Shown: positions 44,137 through 52,796, numbered from the stretch's first letter. The stretch is DNA of 64,000 nt from Ilumatobacteraceae bacterium (GCA_018401375.1 JAGYKR010000011.1:18096-82095); one strand, 5' to 3'. The notes: generated by a model from the sequence alone, not told the origin. Program-made: numbers and translations.

Positions 44137-45240
44137 GTGGCCACCCAACCTGGTCCGGCCACACCGGAGATCCTTTCGGCGATCTTGGCGAACGCTCCGA
44201 TCAGCGACAGCGGTGAGATTGGCGTCGGGGCGATCGGATTTGACGAGTTCATGGAGATCGCGCTCTACGGGACCCACGGCTTCTACACCGCCGAACACGA
44301 TGCGAGTGAATCTGGCGGTTCGGGTGGGCGTGCGGGTCGCCGGGGTGGAGACTTTTTAACCTCCCCAGAGGTCGGGCCACTCTTCGGAGCGGTCATCGCC
44401 CGGTTCCTCGACGCCGAATGGCGTCGCCTCGGCGCACCTGAAAGTTTCATGGTTGTGGATGCAGGCGCCGGACCCGGGACCTTGCTCCGATCGATCCTCG
44501 CAGCCAAGCCCGAGTGCATGGCCTCCACCCGGTGGGTCGGGGTAGAGATCTCCGAGCGCCAGCGTGCCCGTCATCCCAGCGAGGTGGAATCGCTTGCGGA
44601 GATGCCCGATGGCCCGTTCGTCGGTGTGATCCTGGCCAACGAACTGCTCGACAATTTGCCGATCCGCTTAGCCGTGTTCGATCAGGGGTGGCGTGAGGCC
44701 TTCGTCACCGGTGATGCGCACACCGGCGGATGCATGGAAATTTTGAGTGCACCGTTTGATCCGTCGCCTGCGGGTTTGCCTGTCCAGGCCCGTCATGGCG
44801 CGAGAGCCCCGATTCAAACCACCGCAGCGCAGTGGGTGACAAAGGCCCGCAGTCTTTTGTCGGCTGGACGGGTAGTGATTTTTGACTACGCATCCGCCTC
44901 CACTGCAGCGATGGTGGAACGGCCTTTCAGGGAGTGGCTGAGGACCTATAAGGATCACGAGCGGGGCCAGCATCCGCTGCAGATGCCCGGTAGCCAAGAC
45001 ATCACCTGTGAGGTTGCGTTGGACCAACTGCCGGCCTCTGACGCGGTCCGGACCCAACAGCAGTGGCTCGAGTTGTGGGGGATCGAAGAACTCGTGGAGC
45101 AGGGCCGTCAGATCTGGACAGAGCGCGCCGCTCAGCCCGACCTTTTGGCGATCACGATGCGCAGCCGTATCACTGAAGCCGAGGCTCTCTGCGATCCGTC
45201 TGGTCTTGGGGCGTTCATCGTGGCCGAATGGATGATCTAA
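44137..45240 (+). CDS. MidA/NDUFAF7-family SAM-dependent methyltransferase
   Basis: 367 residues. Family segments: IGFDEFMEIALYG near residue 33, RRGGDFLTSPEVGPLFG (69-84), SAM motif VVDAGAGPGTLL (106-117) and ILANELLDNLPIRL (about 169-182). In mitochondria NDUFAF7 dimethylates an arginine of NDUFS2 during complex I assembly. Bacterial members are mostly uncharacterised. Its place 44 bp after an operon whose NuoD2 keeps that arginine (Arg69) makes NuoD2 a plausible substrate; NuoD1 has Thr there. Start is GTG 44137, since the family motifs follow about 30 residues later. Confidence 0.87.
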   Translation: MATQPGPATPEILSAILANAPISDSGEIGVGAIGFDEFMEIALYGTHGFYTAEHDASESGGSGGRAGRRGGDFLTSPEVGPLFGAVIARFLDAEWRRLGAPESFMVVDAGAGPGTLLRSILAAKPECMASTRWVGVEISERQRARHPSEVESLAEMPDGPFVGVILANELLDNLPIRLAVFDQGWREAFVTGDAHTGGCMEILSAPFDPSPAGLPVQARHGARAPIQTTAAQWVTKARSLLSAGRVVIFDYASASTAAMVERPFREWLRTYKDHERGQHPLQMPGSQDITCEVALDQLPASDAVRTQQQWLELWGIEELVEQGRQIWTERAAQPDLLAITMRSRITEAEALCDPSGLGAFIVAEWMI

Positions 45241-45283
45241 GGCCGAATGGATGATCTGGGAATGGATGGTCTCAGGCCAGTCA

Positions 45284-46213
45284 TCACGTTGGACCTACGG
45301 AACGTTCGGGTCTGCTCGTCATCGTGGCCCCGGCGATGACCACCAGCATGCCCGCCACGGAGATCAGGCTCAGGGCCTCTGATCTGAATGTCACTCCGAG
45401 CACTGTGGCGATGATCGGAGTGAAAAACACCCCGATCATGCCGCGCACAGGACCTGTTCGCTTCAGTAGTACCCCGAACAAGGTGAACGCACCACCGGTT
45501 CCGATCGTCCCGAGCACCACCAACGCAATCACACCAGACCAGGTGATTTCGCTGTGTCCCAGCCCTTCGAGCCCAGCCGGCAGGGTCCACAAAATCGCAA
45601 AGACCATCACGTGTAATAACACCGGCAGCGAGCCGTAACGACGCTGCAGTGGGGTAACCACGTTGACCCCGACGGCGTAACACAGGACCGCTGCGATCAG
45701 AAGCAGTACCCCGCGTAGGTCAGCGCTTCCAGCTGCGTTGATCGAGCCGTACGAAATCAGCACAATGCCAACGGTGCCGACGAGGACTGCGAGCACTTGG
45801 GTGGGATGCGGCAGGCGCCGTGCGAAGAGCGCCGCCACGGCGACTGTGGAGATCGGTAGGGCGCCATTGATCATTCCGGCCACTGCACTCGAGGTGGTCT
45901 CCTCGGCGAGTGGGAACAACAAAAACGGCACCGCCATCCACACCAGACCGAGGAACACGAGCCGTGGCCACTCATGCCGGGGCAGCAATTGTCTCGCCCC
46001 TGGCACGAAAGCGAGCACCATTGCACCAAAGGCCACCCGTCCGAGGGGGACCACAGAGGACTCCATGTCGTCAATCACGATGGCGATTAACAAAAATGAT
46101 GATCCCCAGATTGTTGCGGTCAGTGCGGTCAGCAGCCATTCGACGGGCCCAAACCGGATACCGGTGTCCTCGGAGCCGGTGGGGATCGGTGCCGATGCTG
46201 CAGGTGAACTCAC
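45284..46213 (-). CDS. EamA/DMT-family membrane transporter
   Basis: 309 residues, ten helices in two EamA repeats. Seen: TIWGSSFLLIAIVID at the start of repeat 1 and VVLGTIGTGGAFTLFGVLLK in repeat 2. Such proteins usually export metabolites or amino acids; the substrate is unknown. The GTG at 46213 is preferred because the in-frame sequence upstream, to an ATG at 46351, is low-complexity and contains a DNA tandem repeat. It is divergent from acetyl-CoA synthetase. Confidence 0.78.
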   Translation of the reverse strand: MSSPAASAPIPTGSEDTGIRFGPVEWLLTALTATIWGSSFLLIAIVIDDMESSVVPLGRVAFGAMVLAFVPGARQLLPRHEWPRLVFLGLVWMAVPFLLFPLAEETTSSAVAGMINGALPISTVAVAALFARRLPHPTQVLAVLVGTVGIVLISYGSINAAGSADLRGVLLLIAAVLCYAVGVNVVTPLQRRYGSLPVLLHVMVFAILWTLPAGLEGLGHSEITWSGVIALVVLGTIGTGGAFTLFGVLLKRTGPVRGMIGVFFTPIIATVLGVTFRSEALSLISVAGMLVVIAGATMTSRPERSVGPT

Positions 46214-46261
46214 TGTGCCAGTATTGACGTTGGGCGTTTGCTGGGTGGTAGTCAGCGCTGC

Positions 46262-46317
46262 TGTGCCGGAGTTGTTGTGCCGTGACTGTTGTGCCGTAAC
46301 TTTTGTGCCGGAGCAGA
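46262..46317. repeat. Four tandem 14-bp units with TGTGCCG cores
   Basis: TGTGCCG starts at 46262, 46276, 46290 and 46304, exactly 14 bp apart. The 7-bp core is invariant and the other 7 bp (GAGTTGT, TGACTGT, TAACTTT, GAGCAGA) vary. It lies between the divergent EamA and acsA genes. An invariant core with variable spacer looks more like repeated binding sites than plain slippage. Confidence 0.8.
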
Positions 46318-46361
46318 TTCGGTCCGTTCCTGCCCAATGGAGTCGGGGCACGCAAGGGGAA

Positions 46362-46367
46362 TAGAGT
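46362..46367 (+). promoter_or_regulatory. Possible -10 box of acsA
   Basis: TAGAGT at 46362-46367 fits TAnnnT and lies 21 bp before the acsA ATG, leaving a short leader with an AAGGGGG ribosome site. No clear -35 box is seen, which would fit an activator-dependent promoter; the 14-bp repeats are 45 bp upstream. Confidence 0.3.
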
Positions 46368-46388
46368 CAGACCCACAAGGGGGTACTG

Positions 46389-48341
46389 ATGTCGGAGACA
46401 CCGAACACCATCGATGACCTGTTGGCCGAGCAACGCAAGTTTGTCCCACCGCCGGAGTTTGTAGCGAACAGCCTCATGGTGGGCACTCATTTGTACGAGG
46501 AGGCGGCCCGCGACGATGAGGGATTCTGGGCCCGTCAGGCTGCCGATCTCGTCACCTGGGATACCGAGTGGGATCAGATCTGCGAGTGGGATCTGCCTTA
46601 CGCGAAATGGTTCCTCGGTGGGCGCTTGAACGTCTCGTATAACTGTTTGGACCGCCACGTGCTCGCCGGCGCAGGCGACAAGGTGGCGATCCATTGGGAA
46701 GGCGAGCCTGGCGACACCCGGACGATCACCTACGCCGAGATGCTCGATGAGGTGCAGCGATGCGCAAACGTGCTGCGCTCCCTCGGGGTGTCGGCGGGGG
46801 ACCGGGTCAATATTTACCTTCCGATGATCCCTGAGGCGGCGGTTGCGATGCTGGCCTGTGCGCGCATCGGAGCGGTGCACAGTGTGGTGTTCGGGGGTTT
46901 CTCATCCCAAGCGCTCGCCGACCGCATCAACGACGCCGAGGCAACGCTGTTGATCACCGCCGACGGTGGCTACCGCCGCGGTGAGGTATTCCCGCTGAAA
47001 CCTGCCGCTGACGAGGCCTTGGCCATGAGTTCCAGCGTGCGCAACGTGTTGGTGGTCAAGCGTGGCGGGAATCCGGTGGAGATGCTGGAGGGCCGCGACC
47101 ATTGGTACCACGACATGATCGAGGCAGCCGACCCTGTCTGTCCGGCGGAACCCTTTGACGCCGAGCAACTGCTGTTCTTGCTCTACACCTCAGGAACCAC
47201 CGGGAAACCCAAAGGGATCATGCACACCTCGGGTGGATACCTGACCCACGTCACCTTCACCCACAAGTACGTGTTTGACCTGCATCCCGAAACCGACGTG
47301 TATTGGTGCACCGCTGACGTGGGGTGGGTGACCGGTCACAGTTACATCGTGTATGGGCCGATGTCCAATGGCGCCACCCAGGTCATGTACGAGGGTGTTC
47401 CGAACTATCCCGGAAACGACCGGTTCTGGGAGATCGTCGAGAAATACAAGGTCACGATCCTTTACACCGCTCCGACAGCGATTCGCACGTTCATGAAATG
47501 GGGGGCGCAAGAGCCCGCGAAACATGACCTGAGTTCGCTCCGCCTGCTCGGTTCAGTGGGAGAACCAATCAATCCAGAAGCCTGGATGTGGTACCACACC
47601 TATATCGGTGGCGGTCGTTGCCCGGTGGTGGACACCTGGTGGCAAACCGAGACCGGTGGCATCATGATCTCGCCCCTGCCCGGTGCCACCACCACGAAGC
47701 CTGGTTCGGCCACCTTCCCCTTGCCGGGGGTCACCGCCGAACTGCTCGATGACGCAGGCGAGCGAGTGGACCAGGGCGGTGGATACCTGACGCTGACTCG
47801 GCCATGGCCAGGGATGTTGCGTGGCATCTGGGGTGACCCAGACCGGTATCGCGAAACGTACTGGAGTCGCTTTCCTGACCGCTACTTCGCAGGTGATGGG
47901 GCAAAACTCGACGCTGAAGGGTACCTGTGGCTGCTCGGACGGGTAGACGACGTGATGAACGTGTCGGGCCACCGGATTTCTACCACTGAGGTGGAATCTG
48001 CATTGGTGTCCCATCCTGCAGTGGCGGAGGCCGCTGTCGTGGGAGCAAATGATCCAACCACCGGTCAAGCCATCATTGCGTATGTGATCACCAGGGGTGG
48101 GGCCGAGGTGACGGTGGAGGAGTTGCGGTCCCATGTAGCCACCGAGATCGGGGCGATCGCCAAACCGAAGGCGATCTTTATCACTCCCGACCTCCCCAAG
48201 ACCCGCTCAGGCAAGATCATGCGCCGGTTGTTACGCGATGTGGCCGAAGGCCGAGTTATGGGTGACACCAGCACCTTGGCCGATTCCTCAATCGTGGACG
48301 AGTTGCAGCGTCGAGCCGCAGAGACCCCCACCGAAGACTAG
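46389..48341 (+). CDS. acsA: Acetyl-CoA synthetase (AMP-forming)
   Basis: 650 residues, full family length. It joins acetate, ATP and CoA to acetyl-CoA via acetyl-AMP in the cytoplasm. Seen: P-loop-like [18 protein letters not shown] (about 265-282), the acetate-pocket region [11 protein letters not shown], and the catalytic lysine in [15 protein letters not shown] (about Lys609), the residue whose acetylation shuts the enzyme off in many bacteria. No acetyltransferase of the Pat type is adjacent, but a GNAT gene lies 1 kb downstream; its closer match is another family. Confidence 0.96.
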   Translation: MSETPNTIDDLLAEQRKFVPPPEFVANSLMVGTHLYEEAARDDEGFWARQAADLVTWDTEWDQICEWDLPYAKWFLGGRLNVSYNCLDRHVLAGAGDKVAIHWEGEPGDTRTITYAEMLDEVQRCANVLRSLGVSAGDRVNIYLPMIPEAAVAMLACARIGAVHSVVFGGFSSQALADRINDAEATLLITADGGYRRGEVFPLKPAADEALAMSSSVRNVLVVKRGGNPVEMLEGRDHWYHDMIEAADPVCPAEPFDAEQLLFLLYTSGTTGKPKGIMHTSGGYLTHVTFTHKYVFDLHPETDVYWCTADVGWVTGHSYIVYGPMSNGATQVMYEGVPNYPGNDRFWEIVEKYKVTILYTAPTAIRTFMKWGAQEPAKHDLSSLRLLGSVGEPINPEAWMWYHTYIGGGRCPVVDTWWQTETGGIMISPLPGATTTKPGSATFPLPGVTAELLDDAGERVDQGGGYLTLTRPWPGMLRGIWGDPDRYRETYWSRFPDRYFAGDGAKLDAEGYLWLLGRVDDVMNVSGHRISTTEVESALVSHPAVAEAAVVGANDPTTGQAIIAYVITRGGAEVTVEELRSHVATEIGAIAKPKAIFITPDLPKTRSGKIMRRLLRDVAEGRVMGDTSTLADSSIVDELQRRAAETPTED

Positions 48342-48370
48342 GTTCCGGAGTCCTGCTGGGCTTAGGAAGT

Positions 48371-48859
48371 TCAATCGCGAAAGTTGTTGAACTGCAATGG
48401 AAGGCCAAAATCCTCGGCCTTGAGAGCAGCCATTGCGGCCTGCAGATCGTCGCGCTTTTTGGAGTTGACGCGAATCGAGTCCCCTTGGGTCTGGCTCGAA
48501 ATCCCCTTCGGACCTTTCTCCTTCAAAAACCTGTTGAGTTCACGGGCTTTGTCCGAGGAGATGCCGACGTTGATCGTGACGGTCTGACGCACGGTGTTTT
48601 GAGTGGCTTCTTCCACCTTGCCGTAGTCAAGACCCCGCAGCGACACCCCACGTTTGACGAGTTTCTCCTCAAGCAGCACTCGTAGCGCTGCGAGGCGATC
48701 CTCCGACACGCTGCGCAAGGTGATCACCAGATCGTTCTGTTCCATTGAGGAATCGGTGTTCTTAAAGTCAAAGCGGGTAGTGACCTCACGCTCGGCCTGA
48801 TCTACGGCGTTGCGCACCTCTTGACGGTCCACCTCAGAGACGATGTCGAAACTTGGCAT
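48371..48859 (-). CDS. YajQ-family nucleotide-binding protein
   Basis: 162 residues matching YajQ throughout: MPSFDIVSEVDRQEVRNAVD at the start, TRFDFKNT near 30, VRQTVTINVGISSDKARE, and the end DFGLPLQFNNFRD. Members bind nucleotides, and a few are reported as cyclic di-GMP receptors; the role here is not known. The start at 48859 is the conserved family start; longer frames upstream run into the tRNA-Tyr region. Confidence 0.93.
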   Translation of the reverse strand: MPSFDIVSEVDRQEVRNAVDQAEREVTTRFDFKNTDSSMEQNDLVITLRSVSEDRLAALRVLLEEKLVKRGVSLRGLDYGKVEEATQNTVRQTVTINVGISSDKARELNRFLKEKGPKGISSQTQGDSIRVNSKKRDDLQAAMAALKAEDFGLPLQFNNFRD

Positions 48860-48933
48860 GGCTTCTACCCTACCGCTGTCACCGGTTCGGGTGAATCTCC
48901 ACGGTTCTCGTCCCATATGGGTGAGGATGCCGA

Positions 48934-48939
48934 TACCAT
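48934..48939 (+). promoter_or_regulatory. Possible -10 box of tRNA-Tyr
   Basis: TACCAT, 17 bp before the mature tRNA start, within TGCCGATACCAT. The same TGCCGATAC precedes the tRNA-Thr gene. No -35 box is evident. Confidence 0.35.
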
Positions 48940-48956
48940 CGGCGACCGTCAGTAAT

Positions 48957-49042
48957 GGGTCGGTGCCCGAGCGGCCAAAGGGAGCAGACTGTAAATCTGC
49001 CGGCATATGCCTACGGAGGTTCGAATCCTTCCCGGCCCACCA
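48957..49042 (+). tRNA. tRNA-Tyr (anticodon GTA), CCA encoded
   Basis: 86 nt class II tRNA. The acceptor stem GGGTCGG pairs with CCGGCCC (one G-T wobble), anticodon stem GCAGA/TCTGC encloses CTGTAAA with anticodon GTA, the long variable arm expected of bacterial tRNA-Tyr is present, and the T-loop is GGTTCGAATCC. Discriminator A and CCA at 49040-49042 are encoded. Confidence 0.95.
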
Positions 49043-49113
49043 TCTGACCGGTTTCAGGCCTGATCCTGTCGCAATAGCTCAGAATTCGCCCGGAAGTGAT
49101 CCCGGTGCGCGAA

Positions 49114-49650
49114 TCAGAGCAGCCGTTGCATGACGGCGACATCGAGCCACCGATTGAATTTTCGGCCTACCTCGCGCTCGATGCCCACCAGTTCGAAGCC
49201 GCAGGCCCCGTGTAAGGCTCGTGAGGCGGTACCGGAGGCCTCGATACGGGCCATCACCGAATGGAATCCTGAACTGCGCGCTAACTCGACGAGATGGGTG
49301 AGCAGCAACGTGCCGATCCCCTCGCCACCGTGGGCCCGGTCCACGTAGACCGAGTCTTCCACCGTGGTGCGATAGGCGGCCCGCTCCTTGTACGGCGACA
49401 ATGCAGCAAAGCCCACGACGCGATCACCTGTATCGGGAGCATTGCTGATGACGGCCACGATGGCAGCAAAGGCGCCCGAACGCTGGTCGAGCCAGAGCTC
49501 TTGTTCCTCGAGGCTGCGGGGGACCAGATCAAATGTTGAGGTGGTATCGGTGACTTCACGATTATAAATCGCTGCGATCGCCGCTGCGTCGGACCGCAGG
49601 GCTGGCCGAATTCGAGGATCCGAAGCAGGGGAGGAATCGTCAGCGCTCAT
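49114..49650 (-). CDS. GNAT N-acetyltransferase, phosphinothricin-acetyltransferase-like
   Basis: 178 residues. IRPALRSDAAAIAAIYNREV at the start and VEDSVYVDRAHGGEGIGTLL with the acetyl-CoA loop (HGGEGIG) match the Pat/bar-like family that acetylates amino acid or amino acid analogues such as phosphinothricin or methionine sulfone. RIEASGTASRALHGACGFE is the usual third segment. The substrate is unknown. It is oriented against the tRNAs around it. The start at 49650 has the domain 14 residues later. Confidence 0.85.
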   Translation of the reverse strand: MSADDSSPASDPRIRPALRSDAAAIAAIYNREVTDTTSTFDLVPRSLEEQELWLDQRSGAFAAIVAVISNAPDTGDRVVGFAALSPYKERAAYRTTVEDSVYVDRAHGGEGIGTLLLTHLVELARSSGFHSVMARIEASGTASRALHGACGFELVGIEREVGRKFNRWLDVAVMQRLL

Positions 49651-49767
49651 GCGGGCCGAATCGTACCGCTCCGGTGCCCTCACAGGTCCAAATTCAAGCG
49701 GGGCCGGGTCTCTGACTGACGGCGACGAACCGACTCATCTCAGGGGTGGGAACGGCCTCGGTGCCGA

Positions 49768-49773
49768 TACACT
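49768..49773 (+). promoter_or_regulatory. Possible -10 box of the tRNA-Thr/tRNA-Met/tuf unit
   Basis: TACACT in the context TGCCGATACACT, 39 bp before tRNA-Thr. It matches the context of the tRNA-Tyr box. No -35 box was found. Confidence 0.35.
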
Positions 49774-49812
49774 TCCGCTGCGGTCCGCGGCACTGCCGCG
49801 CACCGAGGTACC

Positions 49813-49885
49813 GCCCTCTTAGCTCAGTCGGTAGAGCACAGCCATGGTAAGGCTGGTGTCGTGGGTTCGATTCCCACAGAGGGCT
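49813..49885 (+). tRNA. tRNA-Thr (anticodon GGT)
   Basis: 73 nt. Acceptor GCCCTCT pairs fully with AGAGGGC; anticodon stem CAGCC/GGCTG holds loop ATGGTAA with anticodon GGT; T-arm GTGGGTTCGATTCCCAC. CCA is not encoded. It precedes tRNA-Met and tuf, a grouping also known at tufB loci of other bacteria. Confidence 0.95.
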
Positions 49886-49922
49886 CGACCAAGGTCGGGT
49901 ATCCGACCGAGGGGCAAGCCCT

Positions 49923-49999
49923 GGCGGCGTAGCTCAGATGGTCAGAGCATCCGGCTCATAATCGGAAGGTCATCGGTTCGATCCCGATCGCCGCTACCA
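49923..49999 (+). tRNA. tRNA with anticodon CAT (elongator Met, or Ile2)
   Basis: 77 nt including encoded CCA (49997-49999). Acceptor GGCGGCG pairs with CGCCGCT (first pair G-T). Anticodon stem TCCGG/TCGGA encloses CTCATAA. The stem lacks the three G-C pairs of initiator tRNA, so elongator Met is preferred; a tRNA-Ile read after lysidine modification cannot be excluded. Confidence 0.88.
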
Positions 50000-50078
50000 G
50001 AGCACAGCAATACAGCAAGACAGTTACCACAAATAAGTTTCAATCCATCAGGACACGAGAACAAAGAGGACGATCACC

Positions 50079-51240
50079 GTGAGCAAGGCGAAGTTTGAGC
50101 GTACGAAGCCGCATGTGAATATTGGGACGATGGGTCATATTGATCATGGGAAGACGACGTTGACGGCGGCGATTTCTAAGACGTTGTCGGATCGTGGTTT
50201 GGCGGAGTACACGCCGTTTGATTCGATTGATAAGGCGCCGGAGGAGAAGGCGCGTGGTATTACGGATTTCGATTGTACTCATATTGAGTATGAGACGGAG
50301 AAATCGTCATTATGCATGTTGATATGCCGGGTCGGAAGTCCAAAACATGATTACAGGTGCAGCTCAGGTGATGAGGCACTTGGTGGTAACGCTCGATGGT
50401 CCAGATGCCGCAGACGCGTGAGCATGTGTGTTGGCTCGTCAGGTGGTGTTCTCACATTGTGGTGGCTTTGAATGTCGGACATGGTGGATGATGGAGTTGT
50501 TGGATTTGTGGAGCGAGGTGATTTGTTGAGCGAGTATGAGTTTCCCTGGTGATGATGCTCCGTTGTTCGGGTGTCTGCGTTGAAGGCGCTTGAGGGGGAT
50601 GCGGCGTGGCAGGAGAAGATTATGGAGTTGATGGCGGCGTGGCGATGCGTCGGTTCCTGAGCCTGAGCGTGATTTGGATAAGCCATTTTGGATGCCGATT
50701 GAGGATGTGTTCACGATTACTGGTCGTAGGACGGTGGTGACCGGCAAGGTGGAGCAGGGTGTTGTGAATACCAATGATGAGATTTGAGAATTGTTGGTTT
50801 TGCGTGATACAAAAGACGACGTGTAAGGTGGAGATGTTCCGTAAGTTGTTGGATCAGGGTCAGGCGGGTGACAACATTGGTGCGCTTCTTCGTGGGACGA
50901 AGAAGGAAGATGTGAGCGTGGTCAGGTGTTGTGTAAGCCGGGTTCGATTACGCCGCATACCCAGTTTGAGGGTCAGGTGTATGTGTTGACGAAGGAGGAG
51001 GGTGGCCGTCATAAGCCGTTCTTCAATAATTATCGTCCGCAGTTTTTCTTTCGGTACGACTGATGTGACGGGGACCTGTTGAGTTTGCCGTCGGGTACGG
51101 AGATGGTGATGCCTGGTGACAATGTGATGATGACGGTGGAGTTGGGTAAGCCGATTGCGATGGATGAGGGGTTGCGGTTCGCGATTCGTGAGGGTGGTCG
51201 TACTGTTGGTGCGGGTCGGGTTATCAAAATCCTTAAGTGA
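50079..51240 (+). pseudogene. tuf: Elongation factor Tu, reading frame broken by many small indels (probably consensus errors)
   Basis: EF-Tu delivers aminoacyl-tRNA to the ribosome. The GTG at 50079 follows GAGGA, and the first 75 residues are clean ([20 protein letters not shown], with the GHIDHGKT P-loop). After about 50303 the frame changes at least seven times, yet blocks from the whole protein are readable in order: [67 protein letters not shown] and [19 protein letters not shown], ending at TGA 51240. Both single-base losses and gains occur. Length is close to normal. Codon choice is rich in T- and G-ending codons, unlike the C-ending neighbours. Sequencing error is more likely than decay. 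Confidence 0.85.
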
Positions 51241-51270
51241 TCCCTACCGGATCCTGATTCCGAACACCCG

Positions 51271-51323
51271 ATCTGAACCACAAGATCTGAACCACAAGAT
51301 CTGAACCACGAGATCTGAACCAC
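51271..51323. repeat. Tandem 14-bp repeat between tuf and rpmG
   Basis: ATCTGAACCACAAG at 51271-51284, 51285-51298 and 51299-51312 (one change), then a partial copy ATCTGAACCAC at 51313-51323. It fills most of the 116-bp gap after tuf. It shows no hairpin, so a terminator role is not supported. Confidence 0.88.
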
Positions 51324-51356
51324 TATTCGTCTAGACGACGAGAAGGAAGTCCTGAG

Positions 51357-51521
51357 ATGTCAAAGTCCGACAAAAGGGTGAAGATCACCCTTGAGTGCAC
51401 AGAGTGCAAGCGGCGCAACTACATCACGATGAAGTCCAAGATCAACGATCGTGAGCGCCTCGAGATGAACAAGTACTGCAGCAATGATCGGCGTCATACG
51501 GTCCACAAGGAGACCCGCTGA
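51357..51521 (+). CDS. rpmG: 50S ribosomal protein L33
   Basis: 54 residues, a complete small gene. The sequence [17 protein letters not shown] at the start and [20 protein letters not shown] at the end are typical of L33. CTEC is present, but the second pair is reduced to a single cysteine (YCSND), so a full four-cysteine zinc site is absent. AAGGA lies 10 bp before the ATG. Position between tuf and tRNA-Trp/secE is standard for actinobacteria. Confidence 0.95.
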   Translation: MSKSDKRVKITLECTECKRRNYITMKSKINDRERLEMNKYCSNDRRHTVHKETR

Positions 51522-51568
51522 CGTTGACTGGGGCTGTCCGCCTCCGATTGGTGCCTCGCATTCCCTGA

Positions 51569-51582
51569 GGCGCTGGTAGGCT
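51569..51582 (+). promoter_or_regulatory. Putative promoter core of the tRNA-Trp/secE/nusG unit
   Basis: GGCGCTGG followed by -10-like TAGGCT (51577-51582), 15 bp before tRNA-Trp. It matches the element before nuoA2 at 13 of 14 bases. No -35 box at the usual distance is clear. Confidence 0.45.
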
Positions 51583-51597
51583 GACAACTCCCCTTTG

Positions 51598-51670
51598 AGG
51601 GCAGTAGCTCAGTTGGTAGAGCATCGGTCTCCAAAACCGACGGTCGGGGGTTCGAGTCCCTCCTGCCCTG
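51598..51670 (+). tRNA. tRNA-Trp (anticodon CCA)
   Basis: 73 nt. Acceptor AGGGCAG pairs with CTGCCCT; anticodon stem CGGT/ACCG region encloses CTCCAAA with anticodon CCA; T-arm GGGGGTTCGAGTCCCTC. The 3' CCA is not encoded. Placement directly before secE is common. Confidence 0.95.
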
Positions 51671-51700
51671 CCCCTCCCATGCAGAAATATTGATGGACCC

Positions 51701-51994
51701 ATGTCACTGGATGATTTGAATCGCGAACAAAAGCGCCAAATGAGGCGTATGGGCACCCTTGATGAGAAGGGTGCCCCGGTTCGCGCCCCGCGGACTGCGG
51801 GCCGTTCGGAGCGCGTGGGGCCTCGGCAGTATCTGCGTGAGGTCCGCGATGAGATGCGCAAGGTTGCATGGCCGCGCAAGCCCGAGATCATTCGCTACTC
51901 GATCATCGTCACTGTGACCATGGCCGTTTACACCGCCTATATCGGTGGCCTTGATTACGTCTTTAGTCTTCTGTCCGGATGGCTCTACAAGTGA
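51701..51994 (+). CDS. secE: Preprotein translocase subunit SecE
   Basis: 97 residues. The N-terminal 50 are basic and cytoplasmic; the family core [20 protein letters not shown] leads into one membrane helix (about 68-90). SecE clamps SecY in the SecYEG export channel. It is followed by nusG, the standard order. Confidence 0.95.
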   Translation: MSLDDLNREQKRQMRRMGTLDEKGAPVRAPRTAGRSERVGPRQYLREVRDEMRKVAWPRKPEIIRYSIIVTVTMAVYTAYIGGLDYVFSLLSGWLYK

Positions 51995-52014
51995 GTGAGC
52001 AGGAGTCAGAGACC

Positions 52015-52746
52015 ATGAATCAAGAATCTGATACCGATCGAGCGGACGGCAGTACAGATGCCCCCTCTGATCACATGACTGACCTCGCCCCGCAGAGCGC
52101 AGCCGACCCTGAGGCGGATGCTTTGGCCGATGCGGAAATCGTAGATCCCGCACTCGTTCCTGCCGATGAGGCCGAGGACCCCGATGATCCTTGGACCCGC
52201 CCGGGTGCTTGGTACGTGGTCCACACTCAGTCGGGTTACGAAAAGAAGGTCACAGCCAACCTTCATGCCCGCATCCAGTCGATGAACATGGACGACCAGA
52301 TTCATGAGGTCGTCATTCCGATGGAAGAAGTGGTGGAGTTTAAGAACGGCCGCCGCCAGAACGTTCAACGCAAGGTCTTCCCCGGCTACCTGTTAGTGCG
52401 CTGTGAGATGACCGACGAGTCCTGGTATTGCATCCGCAACACCCCGGGAGTGACCGGGTTTGTGGGGCAGAGCCGTCTCGGCCAGCGTCCCACTCCGTTG
52501 TCACGCCGTGAGGTTCGCACCTTCTTGTCCGCTAAGGGCGATGGTGCAGAGCAGGCCGCCCGTGCCAAGCCCAAGCTCGACTACGAAGTGGGCGAGAGCG
52601 TGCGAGTCAAAGAGGGTCCGTTCGCGGATTTCTCCGGCGAAATCGCCGAAATCAACGCCGACCACCTCAAACTCAAGGTTCTCGTCAATATCTTTGGACG
52701 CGAGACCCTGGTCGAGATGGATTTCAGCCAAGTCGCCAAACTCTGA
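52015..52746 (+). CDS. nusG: Transcription termination/antitermination factor NusG
   Basis: 243 residues. NusG binds RNA polymerase and links it to Rho or the ribosome. NGN domain starts at [18 protein letters not shown] and includes [20 protein letters not shown]; the KOW domain is [19 protein letters not shown]. The N-terminal 60 residues are an acidic extension usual in actinobacteria. ATG 52015 has AGGAG at 9 bp; a GTG at 51991 overlapping the secE stop is the alternative. Confidence 0.95.
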   Translation: MNQESDTDRADGSTDAPSDHMTDLAPQSAADPEADALADAEIVDPALVPADEAEDPDDPWTRPGAWYVVHTQSGYEKKVTANLHARIQSMNMDDQIHEVVIPMEEVVEFKNGRRQNVQRKVFPGYLLVRCEMTDESWYCIRNTPGVTGFVGQSRLGQRPTPLSRREVRTFLSAKGDGAEQAARAKPKLDYEVGESVRVKEGPFADFSGEIAEINADHLKLKVLVNIFGRETLVEMDFSQVAKL

Positions 52747-52796
52747 TCGGGATTCCCCGGTCCGCCCACTTTCACTGATCACGAAGAGAGAATGCC

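Noticed and set aside
46214..46351. Longer EamA protein starting at ATG 46351
   Set aside because: The extra 46 residues are low-complexity and coded by the 14-bp repeat region; a GTG at 46213 gives the normal family length.
49923..49999. Initiator tRNA-Met
   Set aside because: The anticodon stem lacks the three consecutive G-C pairs, and the first acceptor pair is G-T rather than the open C-A typical of initiators.
50303..51240. Programmed frameshifting or stop-codon recoding in tuf
   Set aside because: There are too many shifts in both directions, no slippery sites or structures, and the same damage occurs in rplJ and rplL.
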